Shown: one piece after another, positions 10,600 to 20,586 of the stretch
Layout of the letters: every line of letters starts with the position of its first letter
Position numbering within the stretch: the stretch's first letter is position 1
Assembly (NCBI GenBank): GCA_949825045.1
Contig: OX463807.1
Location: 35,608,749-35,672,748, forward strand
DNA length: 64,000 nt
DNA from: Argyresthia goedartella
Lineage: Eukaryota > Arthropoda > Insecta > Lepidoptera > Argyresthiidae
Direction: 5' to 3'
Translations under genes and position numbers: made by a program
The notes under the pieces: generated by a model
What the model saw: the letters and a program-made list of their open reading frames with translations, nothing else
The model's database searches: none
What the model was told of the DNA's origin: nothing

Positions 10600-12607
10600 A
10601 GTGGAGGCCATCATGAATTTTTCTCGTCCACAAACAGTAGAACAACTGAGAAGATTCTTAGGGATGATTAATTTTTACAGGTCTCATCTGCCCAGAGCCG
10701 TGGAACAACAGCAGGAACTGAACAAGTTTCTGCACAACACTAAGAAAAGAGATAAGACCAGAATAACGTGGACGGAGGAGGCGAGTAAAGCATTTGAACA
10801 ATGTAAGGTGAGCCTTAGAAATGCTATTACCCTAGCTCATCCATTGGAAGGCGTTCCTTTAGCACTGATGTCTGATGCGTCTGACTCGTGTATCGGCGGA
10901 GTACTACAGCAGTGGGATGGTAAGTCGTGGAGACCGTTAGGATTTTACTCAAAGAAACTTTCCGGTACTCAGACTAAATATAGTACCTATGACAGGGAAC
11001 TTTTAGCAATATACTTATCAATCGAACATTTCCAGAACATGATCGAAGGCCGACCATTGATAATCTTCACGGACCATAAGCCGCTATCATTCGCATTTAC
11101 AAAGCCCGACAACGGCAAGGAATTAGCTAGAAGAATTAGACAATTAGCATACATAAGTGAGTTCTCAACAGATATACGACATATAAAAGGCGACCTAAAC
11201 ATTGTAGCTGACGCCTTGTCCCGTGTAGAAACAATAGAATGTCCCACTGTGTTCGATTTCGCAGACCTAGCAAGAGCGCAGGAAGCCGATACTCAGATTA
11301 CATTACTGCTAAATGAAGCGAGCGATAAAAATAGTTATGAATTGAAACAATGTAGCATGCCCAACTCAGACAGCAAGATTTATTGTGAAGTAACTCAGAA
11401 AAATATTAGACCATACGTCCCGGAGAATATGAGGAAACAAGTTTTTGATGCGATTCATGGCATCAGCCACCCAGGTATTAGGACAACAAGGAGAATGGTA
11501 GCTAAGAGGTACTTTTGGCCAGGTATGAATAAGGATGTAGGCCTTTGGGCCAAAACTTGTATCGCCTGTCAGCGAGCCAAAGTAGTGCGTCATACCAGCT
11601 CCGGGATAGGACAATTTGAGAAGAGAGAACGTTTCGAACATATTCACGTCGATATAGTTGGCCCGCTACAGACAACTCAGGAAGGGTACAGGTATGTATT
11701 GACAGTTATAGACAGATTCACCAGGTGGCCTGAGGCTTTCCCACTGAAAACAATAACGGCAGATATAGTTGCAAAAACGCTATACGAGGGCTGGATTTGT
11801 CGATTTGGAAATTGCAGGGTAATAACCACAGACAAAGGCCGGCAATTCGAGAGTGATTTGTTCACAAAACTGATGCATATGTTAGGGGTAAGTAGAATCA
11901 GAACAACCCCATACCACCCCGAGAGCAACGGCATGATAGAACGCTGGCACCGTAGCCTTAAGGCGGCGTTAATGGCAAGGTTATCGCAGACCTCGTGGGT
12001 GGACGAACTTCCAACGATCCTGCTTGGGTTGAGAACAGCCATTCGTAGTGATTCAGGGATAAGTGCCGCAGAACTGGTATATGGACAGACAATCACTTTA
12101 CCAGGTGAAATGTATGTACAGAGTCCTCAGAGATCGTTAGATGAACATGAGTACTTGGAAACACTGCGTAAGTCAATTGCACAGAATAGGCCCCAGCCCA
12201 GTTCACACTCGAATTCTAGAACCGTGTTTGTTCATCCGGACCTGAAATTATGTGAGTATGTATTTATTAGAAATGACGCCGTACGCAAGCCTTTACAGCC
12301 ACCGTATGACGGACCGTACAAAATAGTAAGTAGAACAGACAAATATTATTCGATACAGTTGCCCAACAGAATCACGCAAGTTTCTATAGACAGGCTTAAA
12401 CCGGCGTATTTAATTAGGGAAGACGAAGATACATTAGGCAGAAACCCAAGGGTAGCATTGAGAGTTAGGGGACAAACAAACCAACAGACAATAGACATGC
12501 CACCCCCCTTTTCAAATTTCGAGCCAGCGGCAGATTTAGTACCCGCCAGCGAAAAGTGCACACGTAGCGGCCGCGTCGTCAAGCGACCCGTGCGCTTCAT
12601 TAATTGA
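10553..12607 (+). CDS. Gypsy Pol, C-terminal part: RT thumb, RNase H and integrase (after a one-base frameshift)
   Basis: After a frame change near 10590 the polyprotein runs uninterrupted to 12607. It contains the RT end (QLRRFLGMINFYRSHLPRA), RNase H (LMSDASDSCIGGVLQQW, YSTYDRELLAIYLSIEHF, FTDHKPLSFAF), the integrase HHCC zinc domain (HGISHPGIRTTRRM to CIACQRAK) and the DDE core: HVDIVGPL near 11646, TTDKGRQFES near 11830 and HPESNGMIERWHRSLKAAL near 11915. TTDKG replaces the more usual TTDRG. The end, RSGRVVKRPVRFI, is typical of the clade. The true start is in the upstream frame; the coordinates given are those of the open stretch. Confidence 0.93.
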   Translation: MVMRYRRRVSHPFQSKVEAIMNFSRPQTVEQLRRFLGMINFYRSHLPRAVEQQQELNKFLHNTKKRDKTRITWTEEASKAFEQCKVSLRNAITLAHPLEGVPLALMSDASDSCIGGVLQQWDGKSWRPLGFYSKKLSGTQTKYSTYDRELLAIYLSIEHFQNMIEGRPLIIFTDHKPLSFAFTKPDNGKELARRIRQLAYISEFSTDIRHIKGDLNIVADALSRVETIECPTVFDFADLARAQEADTQITLLLNEASDKNSYELKQCSMPNSDSKIYCEVTQKNIRPYVPENMRKQVFDAIHGISHPGIRTTRRMVAKRYFWPGMNKDVGLWAKTCIACQRAKVVRHTSSGIGQFEKRERFEHIHVDIVGPLQTTQEGYRYVLTVIDRFTRWPEAFPLKTITADIVAKTLYEGWICRFGNCRVITTDKGRQFESDLFTKLMHMLGVSRIRTTPYHPESNGMIERWHRSLKAALMARLSQTSWVDELPTILLGLRTAIRSDSGISAAELVYGQTITLPGEMYVQSPQRSLDEHEYLETLRKSIAQNRPQPSSHSNSRTVFVHPDLKLCEYVFIRNDAVRKPLQPPYDGPYKIVSRTDKYYSIQLPNRITQVSIDRLKPAYLIREDEDTLGRNPRVALRVRGQTNQQTIDMPPPFSNFEPAADLVPASEKCTRSGRVVKRPVRFIN

Positions 12608-12868
12608 GCACACGCAATAGGTATAAGTTTTGAATAGAAAATAATATAGTTTAAATACGGATTTTGTCAGATGTTAAATGACGGATGTTGTTGTAAGAAA
12701 AATGTTTACCTCAGCGGTCAGCACCATTAATTAGAATAGTCAATAGTTTAAATATAGCTGTGGGAGAGTAAATCGTCATTATTACCGCAATATTGATAAG
12801 AGTTACTTATCGGGCCCTTAGCGCATCAATTGTATCGAGTTAACAAAATTGCTATTTTTTGGAACACA
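12608..12868 (+). other. Pol-to-ORF3 spacer of the Gypsy element
   Basis: This is AT-rich, with no coding signal and no clear splice acceptor that I would defend. How ORF3 is expressed (splicing, internal promoter or reinitiation) is not visible here. Confidence 0.4.
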
Positions 12869-13102
12869 ATGGGTGGAAATCAAAGCAAGCACGAGGAAAT
12901 ACTCATTGCGCAAAACGGAGCTAATAACGCGAGTCCGCGCATCACAGAGGTAGAAACAAAAGTTAATAGTAATTTTGTGATGTTGATGGTGCTGACAGTG
13001 GCTGTAGTGCTTATGTATTTGTATGTGGCCTTCAGACTTTACAAGAATCATCTAAGAAAATTGTTTAGAAAGGACATGAATGCAGCATCCCAAAGTGTGT
13101 AG
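12869..13102 (+). CDS. ORF3: small single-pass membrane protein with N-myristoylation-type start
   Basis: A 77-residue frame starts MGGNQSKHEE, which fits the N-myristoylation consensus (Gly2, Ser/Thr at position 6). A polar segment of ~30 residues follows, then a hydrophobic span at about residues 33-54 (FVMLMVLTVAVVLMYLYVAF) and a basic tail (RLYKNHLRKLFRK). An in-frame ATG at 12830 would add 13 residues and hide Gly2, so I prefer 12869. The gene sits between pol and the 3' LTR, where env lies in other elements, but it has no receptor-binding or fusion region and no signal peptide. It is intact although gag and pol are broken. A membrane-targeting or particle-assembly role is inference. Confidence 0.7.
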   Translation: MGGNQSKHEEILIAQNGANNASPRITEVETKVNSNFVMLMVLTVAVVLMYLYVAFRLYKNHLRKLFRKDMNAASQSV

Positions 13103-13850
13103 CGATTACGAAGTAGTCTCGTAAGTTTTTTTTCTATTGATTGTATTTGCAAAGTATTGTATTGTATTGTATTGCAATGTATTGAATTTCAAGTCGGGCA
13201 TTGAAACACATGTACCGCATATGTATGTATCGTTGGCTTGGGGACACAAAAATGAATAGGTGTACGTTTATTTTTGTGTCACACAAGTTAATATGGAATG
13301 TACTAAAGTATTTTATGTTAGACTTAAGTGGGTTATCCTCAGTTCAGTTTTGTATAACTACAGTATTTCGTCCCAAGTAAGTTTGATAACGTATTGATTG
13401 ATATACAACTTATGTGTAATTGTTGGAATGAGTATCAACGTAGGACTTTCGTGGGATTGTGTACTTAGTATGACGCCAAGGAGGTACTCATTCCAACAAG
13501 TTTTAACTAACGTATTTAATTGCAAGTGTAATTTCTAATCTTTGAATTAGAAAGGAATACATGTAGACAATGTTTTGTTAAACGGATGTAGGCATAAGCA
13601 TTGTTATAAATAACAAATGAAACACGATATATATTAACAGAAGGTATATTTCATCATTCAGAATCAGAATACAGTTTTGCATTAGTGTTTATCATTGCAG
13701 CGTTGCTCAGAACTTAGAGTCAGCAGAATCATTACAGATAGTATCAGGTATTTTTGCATTGTATTGGACGTTTCAAAGTACAGTCAGTCAAGTAAGTTTT
13801 TGCATAATGTTTTGTAATTGTTAAAAATTTCAAGTAAAATTTTTGTTTTT
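13103..13850 (+). other. 760-bp non-coding 3' region of the Gypsy element
   Basis: There are no plausible genes. It holds a (GTATT)n tract at about 13148-13185, a long-loop inverted repeat at 13421-13498 and otherwise AT-rich sequence. It is unusually long for the gap between the last gene and the 3' LTR in a 5.3-kb element. Confidence 0.6.
13421..13498. repeat. Inverted repeat with 14-bp perfect arms inside the Gypsy 3' region
   Basis: TGTTGGAATGAGTA (13421-13434) and TACTCATTCCAACA (13485-13498) are exact reverse complements across a 50-base loop. This could be an RNA stem in the genomic transcript. Confidence 0.7.
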
Positions 13851-13863
13851 TAAGAGGGGGATG
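13851..13863 (+). promoter_or_regulatory. Polypurine tract
   Basis: An AAGAGGGGGA run directly precedes the 3' LTR, the standard primer position for plus-strand DNA synthesis. Confidence 0.8.
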
Positions 13864-14055
13864 AGTGTAGGGACATGCTTATGTCAGCAATATGTAATAG
13901 TGGTAGCGAGTGCGCTCTGCTTGCGAGTTAGTCGTTCCGTAATCGCGTTCTAAGTAACTTGTCTCTTCTGTGTTATCCCAGGTGTACCGTGTAAAGCTGA
14001 ACTGTAATAAAGGATCTATACTAAAGACTAAGTGAATATTATTGACACTCCTAAA
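13864..14055 (+). repeat. 3' LTR of the Gypsy element
   Basis: It matches the 5' LTR over 192 bp except for one C-to-T difference at 13898, and is followed by the AGAG target duplication. Confidence 0.93.
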
Positions 14056-14059
14056 AGAG

Positions 14060-14190
14060 TATTGTTTTTGTCTTTCTGTCTGCCTGCGGAACAAATAAGG
14101 TATTGTGCCCCTTTTTGAGTTTGAAGACTTTCCTACTTTTGTGGTTGAAGTTGTTGTTGATTTGTTTTTAGAAACGGCAGGTTGATTATA
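14060..14190. repeat. Right part of the repeat split by the Gypsy insertion
   Basis: It shares 'ctgcctg', 'aggtattgtgccccttttt' and 'cctacttttgtggtt' with 8650-8735 on the other side of the element. From 14190 to 14419 the sequence is AT-rich with nothing identifiable. Confidence 0.55.
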
Positions 14191-14419
14191 TTTTTGATTC
14201 TCGAATAGGTACGGAATTTTCGCTTTTTTATTATTATTGATTTTTTGAGTTTTTTAGAGCAGCGCTTTTTATATAATAATTTTCATAATCTACACTACCA
14301 ATGTCAATGTTTATTTTTCGGCAGAGATCGTATTGATTTTCTGCGTTTGCGAATTTAGTTGTATTGAAATGATTACACAAAAGTTTTATATAGTGATTTT
14401 GCATGTCCGCATTTAGGAA

Positions 14420-14870
14420 TTAATTGTTTGCAACTTTAACTACGTATACTCTAAAATCTTCAAGTTTATACAATGCGTTACACAATCCAAAAACAAAATC
14501 ATAGGGTTTGTTGTCATTTGTTCCTAAAACTAATACAACTAGGTCGTTTATATTTGAGTCTTTTACCAAGCTTCTACAACTATTTAGGATATTCATAGAC
14601 TCTGCTTGAGGTTTGCTTAACACACTGATATCATACTTATTGTTCCAGTTATTTTTTCTTATATAAAGTAGTTTTTGTGCCAGTCCCACACAATTTTGAT
14701 CCCCTAGTATATGGATCTTAGGTTTCTTATTATTGCTTCCACAAAACTGTCTTCAATGTAATGTTTCCTAGCTTCTTTATATGTAGTAGAGCTGTTGCTT
14801 TCTTCCTATTTCGTATTGCGTCTTCCTTGCAAAAATCATCAGAGGGCGCTGAGAAGTAAACATTGAGCTC
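14420..14870 (-). pseudogene. Non-LTR ORF1 fragment with SGNH-hydrolase-like motifs, reverse strand
   Basis: Minus-strand reading gives PKIHILGDQNCVGLAQKL near 14690-14730 and, further on, LVVLVLGTNDNKPYDFVFGL near 14520-14555. A Gly-Asp start block followed by a GTND block is the layout of the SGNH esterase-like domain found in ORF1 of many CR1-group LINEs. The upstream coiled-coil part is frame-shifted and partly unreadable. The active-site serine expected after GDS is replaced (GDQ). It is a relic of a LINE lying opposite to the next one. Confidence 0.55.
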
Positions 14871-15480
14871 CGTAACATTATTTTATTTTAATTGACTTGT
14901 ATAGATTAACTATCATTATGCAGTATAAAAGTGTACAGTGAAATTATTATGTGGCAATCAAAAATTATCAAAACAGTGAAAGATAATCGAAAAATCCTCA
15001 GAAACATGTCGCAGATAACATTAGGTGAATATGTGAATAAAAAATACATGTGTTATATGGAAACATCGACTAAATCATAATTTAATGCGTCTAATGTACA
15101 ACAACATAACGGGATCGTAACGGACATTTGGCTAAAGTGATATCTAGCACCTGCATTGAAAACAAGCAGCGATCCAAACATCTACAAAAGAACATCCCTA
15201 CATACTGACAGAGGACCATTATGATATGTGATGCAACACCGTGACAACAGATGTCGATAGTACAACGCAAATCTATTCGGAACTTTCACAGCACCTTGAA
15301 ACTTCTACAACAGCGTATGCGTAACACCCGCGCTCCTTACGCCAGAGACCCAGGTTTAAATCTCAGCCGCGAACTTATGAAAATTACATATATATAGGAA
15401 TACACTAGAGCTGAAAAACCAAGTGCAGCAGTTACGCAGAGATTTAGAGTGCAAATGAGGAAATTTCAAGCTTAGTAATG

Positions 15481-16065
15481 GAGCTCTCTAACTTTAGAAG
15501 TGAAAACGAAAAACTCAAATAGATCATCGAAACCTATAACAAAGTTACCAGCACGGACTTAATAAATGGAAGCCCAAAAACACCAAGGAGGTTCTCAAGG
15601 TCGTTTCCATTTCAACCAATCTACAGAACTATAAATAAAGCAATTCAACTGAGTTTAAGACGTGGCCTTAACATAAATTACAGACAGTCCGTCTGTAAAG
15701 AACTTGAAAAATCGTTCGAAGAGCTGACAAAGAAGTAAGAAAATTAAAAAAATTAAATCAAAACACAAGAAAATATATTATTCTGAACAAAAACATCAGC
15801 GAGAAGAGAAACAAATAACATCACTAAACCGGCAAAGTGAAAGCAAATTTCAGTGCAGGAACTGGTTGGGCAAAACTACCTTGTTACCTGCTTTTGTAAA
15901 AAAGGTGCGACACTAGAAGAAGTTCTAAAATCAGAAATAGAGGAAGTTCTAAAGATGACCGAAGAAGACTACGTTATAGGAACGAATGACACCGACCCAT
16001 ACATATTCCACTTCGGACTTCAATGCTGGAAAAATGCGGCTAAAAACGAACACCATCACCTGTGA
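15481..16065 (+). pseudogene. ORF1 remnant (coiled coil plus GTND esterase-like block)
   Basis: Broken frames encode a Glu/Lys-rich helix, a basic segment with PKTPRRFSRSFPFQP, and at 15853-16065 an open stretch with VGQNYLVTCFCKKGATLEEV and YVIGTNDTDPYIFHF. The GTND block is the third SGNH block as found in LINE ORF1 proteins. Such ORF1s are thought to bind the RNA and membranes. It is not functional here. Confidence 0.5.
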
Positions 16066-16406
16066 AATTCTACACAATAAGTACTTGATCACTAGGAAGT
16101 TGAATCATAAAATGTGGTTTTTAAGTAGCCAACACGAAAATGTGTAATTCGTCTATAAGAATTATCATCAGTTTAGGACAAGCTAAAAAAATAAATTTAA
16201 AATTGTGCAGATCAATATTAGATGAAATTATGAGTGTGGGATCCAAAATAAAAATGTCAAAAGTAATTCAAATGTAAAATGTCACACAAAGTCAGAACAA
16301 TCAACGCAAACTGATTTTACAGATGTAAACCTGAATGAGGTAATAGAAAATTGTAATAATAGGAGAAATGATAATGCAGTAGCCATAAATGTAAACAGCC
16401 AAAATA

Positions 16407-17090
16407 TTGGTAATAAGACTTTTTTTCGTATATGTATATGTGATGCATCAAAATATAAATGCGTTGATCACAAAATCGGATGAATTAATATGCTCTTCTC
16501 GAAGAACTAAAACTAACGTGACGGCTATTGATGTAATCTGTGCAACAGAACATAACATGGTAGAAAGTGACTGGAACCTACTAAACATCCCTAGCTTTAC
16601 CCTGGCATTTTGTTTAAGTAGAAAGAAACGTAATGGTGGATAAAGCATTTTACTGATAAACATTTATACTTTTAAAGAAATGACAGAAATAATAAGAATA
16701 ACGTGCCAAATGTCTTTGAATGCAGTGGTATGGAAATAACTGAGCATACAGTTATTATCATATGCATCTATAGAGTCCCTTTATACGAAACAGAACATTT
16801 GAACTTTTCTTTTGTGCCCTCAATGACATTCTTCACGATTTTCTGTATGATAGGAACTTCAAACTTGTACTATGCAGAGAATTTAATAATGACGTACTTA
16901 AAAGGACAAAGAACAGTTTACGATTCGAACACTTAACAATGAGCTATATCTTAAAAATAGAAATCAAAGAACCGACACGAGCAGCACTTATCTTGACAAT
17001 ATATAGTACACATTATACGAGGATGCACAAATGAGGTTATAAAATTTTTCTTATCAGATCACTCCGCGCAAATCATACAGTGCCCGGTGA
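16407..17090 (+). pseudogene. Endonuclease remnant of the decayed LINE
   Basis: The fragments MHQNINALITKSDELI, VICATEHNMVES, IIICIYRVPLYETEHLNF, a shifted STYLDNIYS and SDHSAQII follow the order of an APE-type endonuclease. They lie in several frames, with stops at 16641 and 16934 and further ones beyond. The GDLN-type motif is not visible. Confidence 0.55.
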
Positions 17091-17195
17091 AAAAAGTTGC
17101 ATTCTGAAACACTGGTATACCATAAAACGTGATAACAACCCAGATAACATGAAAAAGTTTGCTGAACATCTGAACTCCTTATCTTTTGACGAAGT

Positions 17196-17274
17196 ATGTG
17201 AATCGGAGGACCCGGAGTGTGCATTTGCAAAGTTTTTATAAAAACCTCGCAAATGCACACTCCGGGTCCTCTGA
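17196..17274. repeat. Near-perfect inverted repeat (hairpin)
   Basis: The 'gaggacccggagtgtgcat' arm near 17200 is matched by its exact reverse complement near 17255-17273, with AT-rich loop ends ('gtttttataaaaac'). At least 23 bp pair perfectly. It is GC-rich compared with its AT-rich host. Confidence 0.8.
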
Positions 17275-17299
17275 TCCGATCCGATTTTGCTTACGTAAT

Positions 17300-17375
17300 A
17301 GAGATAATATATGTTATAATAATATATGTACATATAATAATTTATGTTAATTTATAATATAATTATATGTTAATT
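17300..17375. repeat. AT-rich simple sequence
   Basis: 'Atatatgttataataatatatg'-like low-complexity sequence within the decayed LINE. Confidence 0.6.
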
Positions 17376-17552
17376 TTGCTCTATAAATTATGTTTCCCAG
17401 TAGTAATAGTAAAAGTAAAAGGGAATTAGACTATGTTGTAAGCAAACACGAAAATTATTGTGACAATTTAGAAGATGTCGTTATGAAGAACATAAACAGA
17501 AATTAAAAGATTATGCAAAACGATTAAAAATATAATTTATCTAACACAAAGA

Positions 17553-17591
17553 TCGCGAAACAACTATAGAATAAACATAGTTGTTTCGCGA
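17553..17591. repeat. Perfect 15-bp stem hairpin
   Basis: TCGCGAAACAACTAT (17553-17567) pairs with ATAGTTGTTTCGCGA (17577-17591) across a 9-base loop. Confidence 0.8.
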
Positions 17592-18297
17592 ACTATGAAA
17601 ATAAGTACAAAGAAACTTGGAATATTATAATAAAGTCCCAAATAAACACACTAAAACAATACATTTAAAAAATACATAAAGACGGTATAACGATAACGGA
17701 ACCATGGACATTGCAGAGTCATTTAATAATTGTTTAATTTACCTTACAAATTATATAACAAATAAAACTATTAATAATTCAAATTTGACGTCTAATAATT
17801 ATACAAATATAAATAATAATTGTAAATGGGAAATATAAAACTGCACATCAAAAACAAACACTAGGGTTATTAAGTATGTAGTAATTATAGTGTCTCCAAT
17901 TCTATGCTATATAATTAATAAATGAATGGAGTACGGTAAACTTCCAAAGAAATTAAAAATCGGAATAATAAAACCCCTATTTAAAAAACAAGATAAACCA
18001 AATATCAATAACTATAGACTTGTTGTACTAATACCATTTATAGCAAAAATATTCGAAAAGGTGCGATTAAATATCATTACCATCTACATTTTTTAAACCA
18101 GAAATCGTTAAAAAATAAAAATGCATATCGGAATATATATACTTACTTTGAAAAGAAACAATCTGTTTGCACCAGAACAAAAAGGGTTTAGGAAGAACAA
18201 ATAATAAACATAGCAATTTCCGATTTTCTTGCTCACATGTGTTAACATGTTCATTTGTTAAAATGAAGAAGGAATCCCTGACAAATCCAGACAGAAG

Positions 18298-18522
18298 GTG
18301 GAGCGTATGTCGGAGCTTCTGGTTCACACCAGCAAGTTCCCTCCTTCTGTTGGGCAGTCGGAACCTGCTAAGATATCTGCTTCAAAGTCGGCTGGGGTTG
18401 CTTCAGGTCCAGTAGCTGTTCGGCGCCCGGCACTGCCAAGCGTCAAATCAGGCGCGCTGGTCCGACTAAAGCCAAGAAATAAACATCTTTTCTGTACTCG
18501 CTATCACAATTTGGACGGGTAA
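18298..18522 (+). pseudogene. ORF1-like fragment of element A
   Basis: A 74-codon Ser/Pro/Lys-rich frame (SKFPPSVGQSEPAKISASKS, then ALVRLKPRNKHLFCT) ends about 500 bp before the endonuclease ATG. There is no conserved domain. Its position suggests the end of ORF1. The spacer 18523-19023 holds no credible gene. Confidence 0.4.
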
Positions 18523-19023
18523 TACTCATTTTCCCAACAAGGTAGTTTATTTTATTCATTTATTTTTGTTCACCTTCATTAATGTGTGTATTTATTTTTC
18601 GGTTTCTGTTTCATGCTTGTCTGAAGTCAACATTCAATCAATATCATGTTTATCATTTCTATTCCAACACTGCCCTAACGCTCATCCAACGTTGAGCTGT
18701 TGTTGCTGTATTGTCGGACGGAACGCAGGGCGTGTTCCTTATAAATTAATGTTAATTCTATACAAAAATAATGTTAGTGTTCCATATTACCTATCCTATA
18801 ATGCTCTGTGTATTAGTGATTGTTCCACAATGTGTCCCGTTTTTCGTGAAATTAGTCCATTTATGTGTATTATTCTTCCTCAATGTTTAAGATGAAATAT
18901 TTTTCAGATTTTTCCCCCGGTAAGCCCAGTGTATGTACGACTGGGTTCAGGCTATTTATTTATATTAAGTATTTGATTATTTTTTAGGGTAATATCGATT
19001 ATTGGGTTTATTCATTTAAGACT

Positions 19024-20586
19024 ATGGATACCTACAACTTTAGTAATAGTTTCTTCTCATCTTGTGATAACGATATTTCTGTTAGCGCGGAGGGAAGTGT
19101 TGGGTCAACAGCGGATGATTCGCTGTCATATAACTTGAAACGGGTGTTTTCAAACCTTGGTGCGAACTTCAACGTTGTTCATATTAATGCACAAAGCATT
19201 CATACCAGCTATGCTGACCTTCTTGTAGTTTTTAGTGATCTGAACATATATGGCATTCTTGTTTTTGAATCTTTTCTCAAGCCATCTCTTTCTTCTGCCA
19301 TGTATGCTCTGCCAGGGTTCAGTCTCTACCGGAACGACAGGATAGGCAAAGCTGATGGCGGTGTTGCTATCTACCTACATTCTAACATCCCATGCAAAGT
19401 CATCAGCCAGTCGCCAAGCCTGTACTCTGGTTCTGCTGAACACCTGTTCCTGGAGATATTCTTGCTTTACAACAAAGTCCTCCTGGGTGTCTATTATAGC
19501 CCCTCTCTTCGAATCGACTATTTTAACTCTTTTGAAACCCTTCTCAGTGACTTGACACCTCTTTATAGCGACACCCTAATTCTCGGCGACTTCAACACTT
19601 GCCTCCTCAAGAATAACGGTCGCTCAGCGAAGCTGAATTCTCTTGTAAGTTCATTTAACATGCATATGCTTCCTCTAGAGGCCACTCACTTTCAACCACA
19701 CTGCACCCCCTCTCTTCTAGATCTAATGATTACTTCTGACATGTCTAAGGTTGCTGCGCATGGCCAACTTAACGCCCCTTTCTCCTATCACAATCTTATT
19801 TACCTCTTTTATAAGATAAAGCCTCCCAAGCGAGCAGCTAAATTCCTTGACATTCGTAGCTTCAAGGGCATGGATATAACCTCCCTTAATTCAGACACCT
19901 CCTCTGTCGACTGGTCGCCTGTCTACGGTAGTGAGACCATTGGTGACAAAGTACGGAACTTTAACTCTATTGTCCTGAGCTTTTTTGATAAGCATGCTCC
20001 GGTCAAGAGGGTTAGAGTTAAGCATCTTCCTGCACCGTGGCTTACTGACAGCATTAAGGGTCTGATGGCGAAGAGAAACCGTGCCAAGTCTAGATATAAG
20101 AGGGATCCGACCGATGAGAATCTTTTAATTTTCAATCGCTGCACTCGCCTGTGTCGTGATTATAAACGCCGTCATATCTACGAATGTATCGAGAGCTATA
20201 CTCCAGCACAGGTCTGGAAGTTCCTGAAGACCCTTGGTGTTGGTAAGTCCCAGGACTTGGCAACCGGAAATGTCGATCTCCGGGGTTTCAATAGTTTCTT
20301 TGCAACTCCCCCTGTCGCGATGGATCCCCTCGTCAAGGATGCAACCCTTCGTAACCTACGGTCCAAGGCAAAAGCCCTCACCTCAGCATTTAATTTCGTC
20401 CCTGTCGAAATCGGCGCAGTAAGGAGGGCAATACTAGCAATCTCGTCGAAGGCCATAGGTGAGGACAAGATCTGTTCTCAGATGATAACAACTATCATTG
20501 ATGTACTGTTGCCTCTCATCACCCACATAATTAATGTGTCGCTGACCAATGTTGCTACCCCAGCCAGTGGAAATCGGCACTTGTGA
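19024..20586 (+). pseudogene. Element A ORF2, endonuclease domain and linker (520 codons)
   Basis: It starts at an ATG shortly before the APE-type endonuclease: VVHINAQSIHTSYADLLVVF, LPGFSLYRNDRIGKADGGVA, TLILGDFNTCLLKNN and LLDLMITSDMSK. The catalytic SDH motif reads SYHNLI here, and the early ETWL-type motif reads FESFL. Both changes should abolish nicking. The linker continues with PWLTDSIKGLMAKRNRAKSR, seen in this LINE group. The frame is lost at about 20575, and RT continues in another frame. Confidence 0.85.

Larger units (their letters stand above)
8795..14055 (+). mobile_element. Ty3/Gypsy (CsRn1/Kabuki-like) retrotransposon, young but defective
   Basis: A complete LTR-to-LTR element of 5261 bp flanked by AGAG (8791-8794 and 14056-14059). 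The layout is LTR, tRNA-Trp primer site, truncated gag, pol (protease-RT-RNase H-integrase), a small membrane-protein gene, a purine tract and the second LTR. The LTRs differ by one base (c at 8829, t at 13898), so insertion was very recent. The CCHC-variant Gag finger and the tRNA-Trp primer are characteristic of the CsRn1 clade. Deletion of most of Gag and one pol frameshift make it non-autonomous. Confidence 0.95.
14940..18280 (+). mobile_element. Heavily decayed CR1-group non-LTR retrotransposon
   Basis: Landmarks in order on the plus strand: an ORF1 coiled-coil (ELSNFRSENEKLK near 15480) and GTNDTDPYIFHFGL (near 15980), the endonuclease start MHQNINALITKSDEL (16443), ICATEHNMVESDW (16537-16575), TSSTYLDNIYS (near 16985), an LSDHSAQII motif (near 17050) and the RT-entry segment with KPLFKKQDKPNINNYR (near 17970-18020). 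Many stops and frameshifts are present. It is cut at about 18280 by element A. It is the oldest LINE in the window. Confidence 0.65.

Noticed and set aside
11366..12096. Minus-strand frames opposite Gypsy pol
   Set aside because: They are antisense shadows of a clear integrase/RNase H coding frame.
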